Shown here in pieces: positions 34,898 through 45,945 of a DNA stretch of 64,000 nucleotides. Position 1 is the first letter of the stretch. Every line of letters starts with the position of its first letter. This stretch comes from Cryptomeria japonica (taxonomy: Eukaryota > Streptophyta > Pinopsida > Cupressales > Cupressaceae): contig NC_081408.1 of NCBI RefSeq assembly GCF_030272615.1, forward strand, positions 201,340,341 to 201,404,340. The letters are read 5' to 3'. A program made the position numbers and the translations under genes. The notes under the pieces were generated by a model. That model saw only the letters and a list, made by a program, of their open reading frames with translations, made no database searches and was not told the origin of the DNA.

Positions 34898-37642
34898 TCA
34901 ACCTTGATACTGGGTAGTTACAATTTGAAATAGATTCGCCAAAATCAAGTTTATACTCTCCATAAACTTTTTACTATCTCTTATTGTTGTCTTTGTTCTC
35001 TTAACTGTACCAGTGAGATGCTGCAAATGCTCTGCCAGTATTTTTTGTCCCTGTATTATTGCGTCAGATACTTCCTTCCACAGTGATGCTAGATAGTCCA
35101 ACCTTGGACTCAGTTTTAATCTCAGATGCTTTGCCTCATTCACTATTCTCTCTTTTTCTCTTTCCAATTTAAGTAAATCTTCCTCAAAATTTGTTATCTT
35201 CTATTCAAAAACTGATAGTGTATTAGGTGAGTTGACAAAATTATCTGCAAGATTATTGATTTCATCATGTACCTTGCTCATCTTCTTATCTATATCTACA
35301 GTCAAAAAGTTTGTCTTACAAGTGTCTTTGTACAGAATCTTGTACTCTTTCAATAAGTTACACAATTCTGGTAGAAGTGTGTCAAAATCTCTGTTACACT
35401 TCTTTATTTGCTCATCAAAGAATTTATGCTTTTCAATTTCTACTTTATCCTTCAATGTCTCTTCCTTTATTTTCTCAATGTTGCTGTGATATATTTACAC
35501 AAGGTATCAAGTTGTCCTAAAGAATCTTTATTGTCTATATTACAGTTAGGAGAAATTACCTTCAAAATTGGTATGGTATCATCTATTGCCTTATAGGCTT
35601 GTGAGTTGTAGTCTGTTATCTTTTTAATTGAATCTAATAGTACCTCAGTCACATTAGCTGATTTGTAGCCTGATGATGAACCTATATTCTGAGTACTGCC
35701 AGTGGAAGTGACCAGGCTTGTATTGACCTCTGGTAGGTCTGTTTGTGTCTGCATTTCCTTAAGTAATGGTTTTTCTACTTCTCCAGTTGCCGGTGGCACT
35801 GTTTCCTTATGAACCTGTTCTTGTTTCTGTTGTTGTTCCTGTTCAGGAGCCTTTTGTTCTATTGGTTTCTCTATTTGTTGCATTGTCTCATTCTCAGTCT
35901 AAGTCTCTACCTTTTATTCTACGTCATCTACCAGTTTCTCCTATGTGTTATCAGTTTGCTCAGCTACCGGAGGCTCACTAGTCATGTCAGTCTTATCAGA
36001 TGTATCTTTGTCTACCACAATTTTGATCTTTTGAGTATCAACATCCATAGTATATAAGACTTCAGGATTAGGATTACCATCTTATACATCCATACTTTTA
36101 GCTTTCGGTCGATCTTTTGTAGCTATTGTTTTTGCCGGTGGAGTAATCAAAGGAGGTGGGGGTAAGTTGTCTTTAACCTTGATACTAGGTGGTCCACCAA
36201 TTTTACCTTTACCCTTGTCTCTTTCTTTCTGATATACCTTTATAGGTTTGTGACTCATGTATTCTTCTTGTTTTTCTTTTTCTAGTAGGAAAATGTCCCA
36301 CGCATTTTTTGTCTCCTCAGTCACCTCATTAACTCTTCCAATCATTAAAGCAATGTGCCGATGTGTAGTAGAAAATACTGATCGGTTGGCTTGAGCAATT
36401 AAGTCATCAATTTATTTGGGTGAGTTCACCAGATATACAACAAGTAGCTTTTCAATCTTTATTTTCTTGTCCAGTTCTATTACTGCTTGTCTCCTTGCTT
36501 CCAGTCTCTTAAATAGTTCATCTGGAACTTCATTTACTACTTCCATCAAAAATTTCTTATACATATCCATATGCAATATAACACTGTTTTCTACTTGTTC
36601 TTTTTCATCAGTTGTTAGAGTGTCATATAGTTTCTCTATATTCTTCAATTTGCCTTCTTCTATAATTTTATTCAATAGTATGTCAAAAGGGGCCAAGTCT
36701 TTGTTTGTCCTCTTCTTCTTTTTGGCTATCAGTTTCTTCTTCTTTGGTGTAGCCTTTCTTACTGGAGATCTCACTACTTGTTGTTTTTGTCTTGTCCTCC
36801 TAGGTGAGGGTGTGGTTTCCAGTGAGGGATCTCTTTTCCTTACAACTCTTTTGAAAGTTGTAGGCATGTCACTCTCCAAAGAAGTACCTACCGGTGATAG
36901 GTGAGATTTAGGTTGTGGAGTTGCTAACTCATCCTCTGTTATACCAGTTTACTTTAACACATCTTCTTTAATAGCCTTTGCTTGTCTGGAACCTTTTCTT
37001 ACAACTGCCTCAACCTTTTTCACTCTTTTCTTAGATTGTATTTGGCTTTCAATAGTTTTTGCACTACTAAATACTTCTTCCTTAGGTTCTTTAGGGGCTT
37101 CCAGAAGTGCTTTAGCATATGTTTCAATTATATGATCATTTGTTTCATAGCTCATCTCTGTTACCCAAACTGTCCTAGGGATGACTGAGCAACTAGGTCA
37201 TTAGATACCTTCTTAGTTTTGTCAGGTCTTTTACCGGTGGTCGGTAACCCTATGACAACTTTCAGAGCTTCCTTAGTGATTTTGTGAATTGCATCTAGCC
37301 AAAAAAATTCACCATGTACCCTGCTTAAGACTATCCTAATCACATCCTTGGGGAATTTAGGAATGCTAAGGATCTCTGTAAATCCTAGGGTTTCAATGAT
37401 CTTGTGTTCATATTTTTAAACATAGTTTTAATCTCTTCATCTCCTAGTTCCTCAATGTTACAGTGAATATAAATTCTAGGGTCTTCAACATAAACAACTC
37501 CCTTAGGAACTTGAGAAAAAGCACCTAAGGTATCATCTTTCTTTGCTACCTCGGGAACTAATTGAAATACGAGCCTAGGTCTTTTTATAACTTCGACAAT
37601 AGTAGGGTTTTCTATATATTCAATTGTAGAGGTGGATGCCAT
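34898..37642 (-). pseudogene. S2 ORF2: S-family protein of unknown function, internally deleted
   Basis: It starts at MASTSTIEYIENPTIVEVIK. The N-terminal landmark VVYVEDPRIYIHCNIEELGD is followed by RVHGEFFWLDAIHKITKEAL and VIGLPTTGKRPDKTKK. At about 37190 the sequence jumps to a TVWVTEMSYE segment. In S3 about 550 bp separate the same points, so the rest of the globular domain is deleted and the frame shifts. Downstream are a Lys-rich segment, TPSPRRTRQKQQ, a helical domain (36879-36412), a KDKGKGK-type linker, a Gln/Glu-rich stretch and a C-terminal coiled-coil region (35455-34898). The function is unknown. The domain order agrees with S1 and S3. Confidence 0.75.
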
Positions 37643-37999
37643 GATAAAATACCTTTTACTGCCTTTAGGATGGATGATTGCTTGAAGTGTTCTTGCCTCT
37701 TGCTTGAAATAGCTCAGAATATTCAGGCTCTTCGTAGGTTTGAAATCTCGGTGAAATGAAATGGAGCCAAAACCTCAAATTTATAGTGTCTTTTTGCCAT
37801 CTACCACATTAAATGTATGCCGGTTAAGTATTCACTTAACATTGTCTGTCGGTAACAAGTAATTTCCAACTTCTTATCTCTAACCGAGGGAATAATAGCA
37901 CATGTGTCATTAGATTGCCAAACCCTCAAGGAAACTTTCTTCAATTAGATGAACTTCCTATCCTGCGGGTGAAGCATCACTCTATCCTACCGGTGAAGC

Positions 38000-39091
38000 A
38001 TCACTCTCTACTGTCAGTGAAGCATTGACTGGTGGAGGAGTATTCCTAATATTTAGATCAGCTTTTCTAATCCATTGTTTTGAGAATTCTTGCTTAACAT
38101 CTTCAACTTTTTCTTTACCTTTCATGCTAGAACTTTTGTTGTCTACTGGTGATCCTTTACTTCTACAAAATTTTGCAATATGCCCAATCTTGTTACATGC
38201 ATAACAAGTTACATTATTCTTCTGAATAGCTTTCCCATAACCTATGCCGGTTTGTGTTCTGCATTCATTAGATAAATGTCCAAATCTTCAAAAAACTTAA
38301 CATCTCACATTCATTCTGCATTTTTCAGAGTTGTGACCAACTTTGTTGCATTTTGAACATTGACCGGTGGGTGTGTTGATATTCTGATAATTTCTAGATC
38401 TACATTCATTTGCTCTATGACCATACTTATTACAGTTAAAGCATTTTCCATTGAATTTATAAGCATTGGGTTGTCTTACTGGTTTGCAATGATCCTGAGT
38501 ATATGCAGTACCGAAGCTTTCACCAACTTCAAAGCCAATTCTAGAAGTGTCACATTTAGGTTTTTGATTCTTCAGCAAGGTGCCAAGTTCCTCTGAACTT
38601 TTCTTGAATTTTTCTTTATGTTGATTTGTAGTTTCTATTTCTCTTTCTAAGACCTCTTTCTGTCTCATTAGTTCATTGGAGTCATTCTGAGTGTGCATCA
38701 GATCTATCATCAACATGTCATTTTCATAGCTAAGTCTTGTGTTTTCATTTGCTACATCACTTATTCTTCTGGTCAATTCTTCTTCATTCTTCTTCCTATC
38801 CTCAATTTCTTTACAAAATCTCATAGTCATATCCTACATCTCATTCTTTGTTGTCATGTTCTCTTGTTTCAGCTTTCTTATCTGATCATTAAGTGATTCC
38901 TTTTCATCATTCTCATTTTGCAATTTTTCACAAATTTCTCTTCTCTTATTTCTTGCAATAGTAAGATTCTCTTGAAGTGTCTAAATGATATCCTGAGCTG
39001 CCCTTAAATCATCTTCTAGTTTGATATTTTTCAATTTCTCTACATCATAGTCTGAAAAAGCTCCTTCAAGTTGCTTCATCAGATTTTTCAT
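38000..39091 (-). pseudogene. S2 ORF1: Gag-like coiled-coil protein with CCHC knuckles
   Basis: The start is set at the Met of MKNLMKQLEGAFSDYDVEKL, about 60 bp after the PBS. A stop follows at about 38981, then a long coiled coil (to about 38560), the landmark IGFEVGESFGTA, and knuckles CFNCNKYGHRANEC and CSKCNKVGHNSEKC. The third knuckle is damaged by stops (RFGHLSNEC remains), and the fourth reads CYACNKIGHIAKFC. Gag normally packages RNA and forms the particle. No separate capsid-like domain is visible, so this resembles the C-terminal half of a Sirevirus Gag. An ordinary protease motif is absent. Confidence 0.82.
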
Positions 39092-39147
39092 CTTTACCGG
39101 TGTCAAGATCTTCCTCAAGCTATTAGGCTTATGAAAATAGAGGACTT

Positions 39148-39160
39148 GGCTCTGATACCA
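39148..39160 (-). promoter_or_regulatory. S2 primer-binding site (initiator-Met tRNA type)
   Basis: The minus strand reads TGGTATCAGAGCC, two bases inside the 5' LTR end. It is complementary to the 3' end of plant initiator-Met tRNA, the usual primer for Ty1/copia and many gypsy elements. Confidence 0.88.
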
Positions 39161-39162
39161 AT

Positions 39163-39972
39163 TGTTAGGAATCCCACAGATACTGAGAGGGGTGGGTGAA
39201 TCAGTATCTAACCGATAACAAGTATTTCTTAACTTAAAACATGTAGAACATATTATAACAGTGTACCGGTATGCAAGAAATAATGCAATAAATAGAATTA
39301 AGAACATCCACATGAAAAGCACACCATAACACAAGGATTTAATGAGGAAACCTGGTGTGGGAAAAACCTCAGTGGGATTTGTGACCCACAATATTTACTT
39401 ACTGGCCAATAAGAGAATATTACTAACAATAGGGGCCTGCACATGTAGGAAGGCCAACTTCCTAGAGCTCACTGCTCAATGGGAAGTCTCATTGACTTAC
39501 AATGTGGATTATACAAATCCAATATCTTGTATTGCTTTACAATAGCATCTATAATGCCTGATCCAGTACTGGTTGCTACTCTGCTTCTTACATAAACCCT
39601 TCAACCTATATTTCGCATAATAGGTCTGCCTTAATATTTCACATACATCACTTACTTTTCTTTTTTTTTCTTTCTTACAAAATGTCTACAATGATCTCTT
39701 TTATATATAAGAGTCATTTTACAACATGCCAAGTTGGCTTACAAAGTTTTTACAATAATAAACAAAATCCTATCGGCCTCTGTGCCAGTATACTTCCTTT
39801 CTTTGTGCCAGTGTCGGTGTCTTGAGTGTCGGTGTAGAGTGTGATCTGTTGATGCCGGTGCACTAAATTGTCAATGTAATGCCTTGCTAGTGCCATAGGA
39901 TTTCAAGGTTTCCATCAATGACAAAACCTTCAATCACCTACAATGTCTCATTGGAGTGTGCATTTGCCAACA
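39163..39972 (-). repeat. S2 5' LTR
   Basis: 810 bp, the partner of 33885-34687. It keeps the stem-loop at 39178-39209 and the TATA palindrome at 39696-39713. Confidence 0.92.
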
Positions 39973-39977
39973 CAATC

Positions 39978-40258
39978 TCCTTAGACATCCTCATAGTTAT
40001 AACTTGCATTTCATTTTTCATAACCATGTTCTCATGACTCAATTTCTTATATTGTTCCTTAAGAGCATCTTTCTCTTCATCATCCTGACTTTGCAAAAGT
40101 TCCTTCCTGCTATCATGAACAAATGATAGCCTCTCTTGTAGGACAAGATTGAATTCCTTTTTAGAATTCAATTCATCTTATAGCTTTAAGTTCTTCAACC
40201 TTTCAACATCATAATCTTCAAGTGCCATCTCAAGTTGCTTCTCCAAGGTCATATCCAT
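39978..40258 (-). pseudogene. S1 ORF1, N-terminal part: coiled coil
   Basis: The start is set at the Met of MDMTLEKQLEMALEDYDVER, aligned with MENLRKQLEGALVDYDSKKL in S3. After one stop it continues as a highly charged coiled coil (NSKKEFNLVLQERLSFVHDS, then KLSHENMVMKNEM). It is cut at 39977 by S2 and resumes in frame at 33879. No capsid-like globular domain precedes the coil. Confidence 0.8.
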
Positions 40259-40311
40259 GGATTCTGCATTCAGGATCTTCCTGAAGCTGTTAAACTTCCT
40301 CTAAGGCACAA

Positions 40312-40324
40312 GGCTCTGATACCA
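40312..40324 (-). promoter_or_regulatory. S1 primer-binding site (initiator-Met tRNA type)
   Basis: The minus strand reads TGGTATCAGAGCC, two bases inside the S1 5' LTR end at 40327. It is identical to the sites in S2, S3 and T1. Confidence 0.85.
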
Positions 40325-40326
40325 AT

Positions 40327-40490
40327 TATTGGAATCCAATAACACTGGGAGGGGGGTGAATCAATGTTATATCGAAATGATCAATTTTAGCCTTATTAAA
40401 ATAGGCATACACCAACTGGTATACCAATACATATAGAATTGAAATAATTAAAGAAACCAATAAGCCAATCACATAAATGAGAATCATAAC
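40327..40490 (-). repeat. S1 5' LTR, truncated by R1
   Basis: 164 bp matching 19614-19780, including the stem-loop (40339-40370). Homology to the 3' LTR stops exactly at 40490, where the R1 LTR begins. The remainder should lie beyond the window. Confidence 0.85.
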
Positions 40491-42109
40491 TGATGGGATT
40501 CACCTAGTTTGCTCAACACTTCACCTAGTTGTTGCTGCTCAATTCCACCAGCTCACCAGGCCTAGTTTCTCTCTAGACCTCCAAGTCCTTCTAATTCTCT
40601 TCTAGGGCTTGATTCTTGACCATTCCAAGGTATTTGCTTCAAGTGTTTTAGCTAGGAACCCTACCAATTTACAATGCTTCCCATGCACTCATTATGGTTG
40701 TCTTGGCTTCAATTTGTCAAGTTGACCTCCTACTATCATGATTTTATGTAGAGATGTGGAGGTGTCTTCTAATATGTTTTGAATAGATTTATGATCCATT
40801 TGAGGTTTGCAACCATTATCTTTCTTACTGATTTCAATATTTTGACTAGAAAATGGCTACAAGGAATTAGCCCTATTAGGCCTCCTCAATCCGGTTTTTT
40901 AGGGCTTGAGTGAAAATACTCCAAAAGACCCCCTAAAAAGCTTGGATTTTATTAAATGGTTCACCTAACCTCAATTTATTGTTTTGGTTTTGGCTCCTTA
41001 CTCCACCGTACAATGTGCTAACCCCAAAATGAGGGTTTTGAAGGGTTTTCAGGCCTTCTAGCAGGCAGTGACTAGTCAAGTTGGTGTTTGGGCATCAAAT
41101 GGATTTTTCAAGGCCTCTCCTTGCATTGGAAACTCTTTCCAAACTCCATGGACCCATCCAAAGGCTTATATGGTGGTTTGGGATTCACCCCTGCACTTTG
41201 CACATTATTTTCACCTTGTTTCCTCTACCCAGGTTGCTCCTGGACTCGCCTAGAACAAGGTGACAGTCATATTGAAACTCATCTCCAAAACTTGTCCTTT
41301 CATATGTACATTTCACAAGTGGTTTCCCTTCATATCCCAATAGGTCGTGATGGTAGCACATGTTGAATTCATGGGGCAGCCATTTTACATAAAATTGCTA
41401 TATACAAGCCAAAATTGACTTTGTGCAAACCAAAACAAGAAAACACTAATGAAAACTATCTAAAAAGATTTAAATGGAACCAAAAATATTGTAACACACT
41501 AAAGAAACTCAATCCATTGCTGCATCAATGGATTCAATCCATTTGCATTTACAACATGAGTAAGAACAAGCCAAAATGATGCCAACTAGTCCAAAAATGA
41601 GTAGTTACAGATTGTTGAACATACAAAACACATTCTCCAACCTTGGTAACCATGCAAGAGAGGATACTTATATCTCTTACCATGTGTGGATTCATCCTAT
41701 GGCATTGGACAATCCCTAACTCCATCGCTAACCAATTCAAGACAAAAGTTGTTATGACAACTTTTCGCAACTTTGCACTTTTTCACTTTTTGGTCTTCTC
41801 AGGCTATAAGACCTATTCTAAGTCATCACACTTGACTTTTCAAACATTTCTAAGACTAATTTAATCCTCCCTAATTACTTTACCAAGTTTTGACACTTAT
41901 GACCATCAAGAAGGTCAACTACCTACTCAAACCCACTATTTACACAAAAATCCAAACCTAAGAAGAATGAACTCAACCTAGGCCTACATTGACTCAAAAT
42001 ACTAGCTCTTGGACCCTCCTGGAGTCCTTATTCACTAACTGACTTGGATAGGGTCATTACAAGCCAAAATTGATAAAACTAGATAGCCTAAGTCCTACGT
42101 GCTCCTGCA
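40491..42109 (-). repeat. R1 3' LTR (1619 bp)
   Basis: On + it begins TGATGGGATTCACC exactly where S1 LTR homology ends, and it ends ACGTGCTCCTGCA before a purine tract on the minus strand. The end sequence and part of the interior resemble the N1 LTR. Confidence 0.8.
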
Positions 42110-42124
42110 CCATTCTCCCAAACA
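42110..42124 (-). promoter_or_regulatory. R1 polypurine tract
   Basis: The minus strand reads TTGGGAGAATGG, then TGCAGGAGCAC (LTR start). Confidence 0.65.
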
Positions 42125-42137
42125 AAAGAAGATCATG

Positions 42138-42560
42138 TCACCTCTTTGGGAATCAGATTATGATCAATTCCTATCTTCTTAAAATCTGTCTCAAGCACCC
42201 ATGTAGCTTCAGCATCATCCATCCCCTACCACTTGATTAGGTTCTCCCAATAGGTTTGATGCCTTGTCTTCTTGGAAATCCTTGAATTCAACACCTTCTC
42301 GGCCTTTGGATTTGGTTTGGCTGGCAACTGAGGGTTGTTCACATCATCTGATACCTCTGATTGACTGCAATCTAAACCTTGAATTGGTCCCTTGTAGGCA
42401 ACTAAGTTTGCTATGTTAAAAACTGATGAAAATCCTATGTTACTAGGTAGATCCACCTTGTATGCATTTTCTCCATACTTGGCTAGAATGGTACATGGAC
42501 CTATCCTTCTCATTTGCAACTTGTTAGGCACTCCTTGCTATAGCCTTGCTTTGTTTAGGT
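42138..42560 (-). pseudogene. R1 integrase C-terminus and chromodomain-like tail
   Basis: After the stop near 42537 the frame reads LQMRRIGPCTILAKYGENAY and FSSVFNIANLVAYKG, the gypsy integrase C-terminal fold. It continues to YWENLIKW, a stop, and then DDAEATWVLETDF. The last two blocks match the core of a chromodomain (aromatic, KW, then EATW). This domain usually binds methylated histone H3. The region is non-functional because of the stop inside the domain. Confidence 0.75.
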
Positions 42561-43677
42561 GCACCATGATAAGGTCTCCCACTTGAAATTGTAGGTTCTT
42601 CCTTCTTTCATCAACTTTTTGTTTGAGTTTTCTTGTGTTCTCCATCAATGCTTGCTTGACTGATTCATGGACATCCTTCATTGATTGAGAAAAGTCTTCT
42701 ACATATCCACTTCTTTCTGCTGCACTTCCTAAGTCTCTCAACTCCAAAATACCTCTTGGGTGCACACTATAGACCACTTCAAAAGGGCTCTTATCAGTAG
42801 TCCTATTCATGGTGTCATTATATGCATATTCAACTTGTGAGAGTACTTAATCCCATGTTTGACCATATTCCCTAGTAAGGTACCTTAATAATTTTCCCAA
42901 GCTTCTATTCACCACTTCGATCTGCCCATCTATTTGAGGATGGTAGGCTGATCCAAAAGAGAGGTTGGTGCCAAGCTTTTGCCAGAGTGTCTTCCAAAAA
43001 TGACTTGTGGAATTTGAGTCCCTATCTAAAACAATGCTCATGGATAAACCATGAATCCTCACTACCTCTTTGAAGAACAATTGAGCTATTTGGCATGCAT
43101 CATGAGTAGTCTTGCAAGGCACAAAGTGAGCCATTTTGCTAAATCTGTCCACAATGACATAAATGTTGTCATTTCCCTACTTTGTCCTTGGTAAACCTAC
43201 TACAAATTCCATAATAATGCATTCCCAAGGTCTATTTGGTATGGGAAGAGGTTGGTATAAACTGACATTTGTAGAAGTACCTTTGGCCTTTTGGCAAACT
43301 ATGCAAGTCTCCACATACTTTTTCACATTTGGAATCATCCTTGGCCAATAGTAATACCTCTGAACCAATTCTTGAGCCTTATGGACTCCAAAATGTCCAC
43401 TAAGGCTGCCATTATGCTTCTCTTGTATGAGATTTTCTCTCATGGAGCCTCTAGGCACACAAAGCTGCCCACCTCTAAGCAATAGTCCATTTTGCAAAGT
43501 AAAATCAGAACACTCACTATGGAAGTGATTTTGATATTCCTTACACACCTTGTAGGTATTTGAGAAGTATTCATCCTCTAGGTACAAGTCTCTAAAACCA
43601 TCAACACCTATGCTCCTCAAGTGAATTTCTTGGACTGTCAAAAGTCTCCTACTTAATGCATCATCTACCCGATTCAA
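42561..43677 (-). pseudogene. R1 integrase: zinc finger and catalytic core
   Basis: The N-terminal HHCC finger is visible: HNGSLSGHFG, then CIVCQKAKG (43440-43270). In the core, the first catalytic Asp position reads MEFVVGLPRT, with Glu in place of Asp. The second Asp is kept in VLDRDSNSTSHFW and the Glu in DGQIEVVNRSLG. A stop near 43177 and another near 42847 split the frame. Downstream is NRTTDKSPFEVVYSVHPRG and a basic segment. The altered first catalytic residue and the stops make activity unlikely. Confidence 0.85.
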
Positions 43678-43679
43678 CT

Positions 43680-44150
43680 TCCCTTTCTAGTGATTAATGG
43701 TGAATGTGTAGGCTTGCATGTACTCCATCCATTTCATGTATTTGTGACTAAGTTTGTCTTGTGAGTTTAGAAAACTCAATTCTTGGTTGTCCATATAGAC
43801 TACAAATTCCTTAGGGAGGATATAGTGTTTTCACTTCCTCAAAGCTTGCACTAAAGCATATAACTCAAGATCATAAGAGGGGTATTTCCTCTTGGCATCA
43901 CTTAGCTTCTCACTATGGAAAGCTACTAGGACAACACCTACTGCAACATTGCTTGCATCACATTCCACTATGAAAAGTTTCTCAAAACTAGGCAACACTA
44001 GCATTGGTTGAGTAGCTATCTTCTCCTTCAAGGTTTCAAAACCTTTGTTTGCTTCTTCACCCCACTGAAACTTTTCCTTCATTCCACCTCTAATTGTGTC
44101 TAACATTGGTGCACATATAGCACTGAATTGCCTAATGAACTTCCTATAGT
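43680..44150 (-). pseudogene. R1 RNase H domain
   Basis: It follows the RT connection region ([19 protein letters not shown]). Landmarks are [16 protein letters not shown] (first Asp), [20 protein letters not shown] (Glu) and, after a frame break near 43831, DNQELSFLNS-like sequence. The frame ends near the RVDDALSRR landmark at about 43670. Stops and a small indel interrupt it. Confidence 0.75.
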
Positions 44151-44178
44151 ACTGAGCTAGTCCATGGAAGCTTCTGAC

Positions 44179-45059
44179 CTATAAAGCTGACTTAGGAGTA
44201 GGCCAATTTACTATGGCTTCAACCTTGCTGGGATCCATCTTGAGGTTTCCTTGAGACAACACAAATCCAAGGTAAACCAACTCCTTCTTAACAAACTCAC
44301 ACTTATCCAAGTTCATGGTTAGCTTTTCATCATACAATCTTTGTAATACATCTTGCAAATGATTAATATGATCTGCCCTATCCTTACTGAAAATGAGAAT
44401 ATCATCTATATATACCACCACAAATTTACCTATGAATTCCTTCATCACCTCATTCATGAGTATCATGAAGGTGCTTATAGCATTGGATAAGCCAAATGGC
44501 ATTACAAGCCACTCATAAAGACCCTCTATTGTCTTAAAGACAATTTTCCATTCATCACCCTCCTTAATCCTAATTTTGTGGTATCCACTTTTAAGGTCAA
44601 TCTTGGTAAAGTAAATGGCTTCCCCTAAACAATCCATTAGGTCTTCTATTATAGGAATAGGGAACCTATATCTGATGATGATCCTATTTATGGCTCTAGA
44701 ATTAGTTGAAAATCTCCAAGTACCACCTTTCTTTGGTGCTAACATGGTAGGGATAGCACAAGGGCCAATTCTTTTCCTAATTAGGCCTTGGTCTAAGAGC
44801 TCTTGGATTTGTTTGGCAATCTCAACATTTTGTTGCAGAGTCATTTTATAAGCTGCCTTATTAGGTAAGGATGCTCTAGGAATGAAGTTTATTTGATGGC
44901 TTATGGTTATTTTAGGAGGTAAGGTGGCTGGTTGTCCATCACTTACTATGCCTTTCAATTTCTTTGACAAATCTTGCACCTCTATTAGCAAAGTTGGCTG
45001 CTCTTTCTTGTCTTCCTCTTTAGGCTTCATTACAAGTGCAAACCCTATACCTTCACCTT
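44179..45059 (-). pseudogene. R1 reverse transcriptase
   Basis: This is one long open frame. It begins right at the S3 junction, in the linker after the protease. RT motifs in order are [55 protein letters not shown] and the catalytic VVYIDDILIFS (intact DD, about 44390-44420), then YLGFVLSQGNLKMDPSKVEA. The polymerase active site is preserved, so R1 decay is mostly by stops elsewhere and by the S3 insertion. The initiator Met is not meaningful because this is inside a polyprotein. Confidence 0.9.
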
Positions 45060-45064
45060 CCTCA

Positions 45065-45874
45065 TGTTGAAATTCTACACTCTAATGAGAAATGTTGGTG
45101 TTGTCATTGATGGCAACCTACCAGCAACCTATTGGCAACCTTTTGGCAACCACCCGGCATTCATCTGGTAAAGACACCATCAGACATCGACACCAACGGA
45201 CACTTCACCAATAGCAACTACAATGTATACCGGCACCCCAGCCGATAGGAATAAACTTTTGTTTATTGTATTTAATTATAAATAATTTTTTTGTAAATCC
45301 GACATGGCATATTGTAATAGGCTCATATATGTATGAGATCTTGTAAATCATTTAGATATGAGAGGATGTAATAGGAGATGAGATAAGAATGAGCAAATAA
45401 TAAGGGCAGATTTTGTATAAGGTTTATGGTTATAGTATGAGCTTAAACTGATACTGAACCTGGGATAGTTAATGTTGATCTGAAGTAGTACATTGTATTG
45501 GATTTCCATAATCTATTTTGTAAGTCAGTGAGACTTCTATTTTGTAGATTGAGTAGTGAGCTCTAGGCAGTTGGCCTTCCTACATGTGTAGGCCCCTCAT
45601 TGTAAGTAATATTTATTCATTGGCCAGTGAATGAATATTGTGGTCACAAATCCCACTGAGTTTTTTCCCACATTGGGTTCCTCGTTAAACATCTTGTGTT
45701 ATGGTGTGTTTTCTATGTTGTCATTATTGTTCCTATTTACTGCATTAATTCTTATTTATCGATATAGTGTTTTGGAATGCAAAATACTTAATAAGGTTAA
45801 AGAATCTATTAATTGGTTAGATACTGATTCACCCCCCCCTCTCAATATATTTGGGACTATCATTAATCCTAACA
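45065..45874 (+). repeat. S3 5' LTR
   Basis: Begins TGTTGAAATTCTACAC and ends CATTAATCCTAACA. It matches 62948-63760. The stem-loop near the end (45820-45849) has decayed here: two pairs are lost compared with the 3' LTR. Confidence 0.93.
45322..45337 (+). promoter_or_regulatory. S3 LTR TATA palindrome (probable core promoter)
   Basis: CTCATATATGTATGAG, repeated at 63205-63220 in the 3' LTR. The flanks CTCATA and TATGAG pair. It is equivalent in position to the TATA palindrome of S2. Confidence 0.5.
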
Positions 45875-45876
45875 AT

Positions 45877-45889
45877 TGGTATCAGAGCC
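45877..45889 (+). promoter_or_regulatory. S3 primer-binding site (initiator-Met tRNA type)
   Basis: TGGTATCAGAGCC lies two bases after the LTR end. It is the same as in S1, S2 and T1. Confidence 0.9.
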
Positions 45890-45945
45890 TGGTCCTCTAT
45901 TTTCAAAAGCCTAACAGCTTGAGGAAGATTCTGACACCGATACAA

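Larger units (their letters stand above)
33885..39972 (-). mobile_element. S2: nearly complete S-family element (6.1 kb) inside S1
   Basis: LTRs at 33885-34687 and 39163-39972 begin TGTTAGGAATCCC and end TTTGCCAACA or TATGCCAACA on +. CAATC flanks both sides (33880-33884, 39973-39977). The PBS (39148-39160) and polypurine tract (34688-34702) are in the expected places for minus orientation. The interior holds ORF1 (39091 to about 38000) and ORF2 (37642-34898) and no pol. ORF2 lacks an internal ~550 bp relative to S3. S2 has inserted into another member of its own family in the same orientation. Confidence 0.93.
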
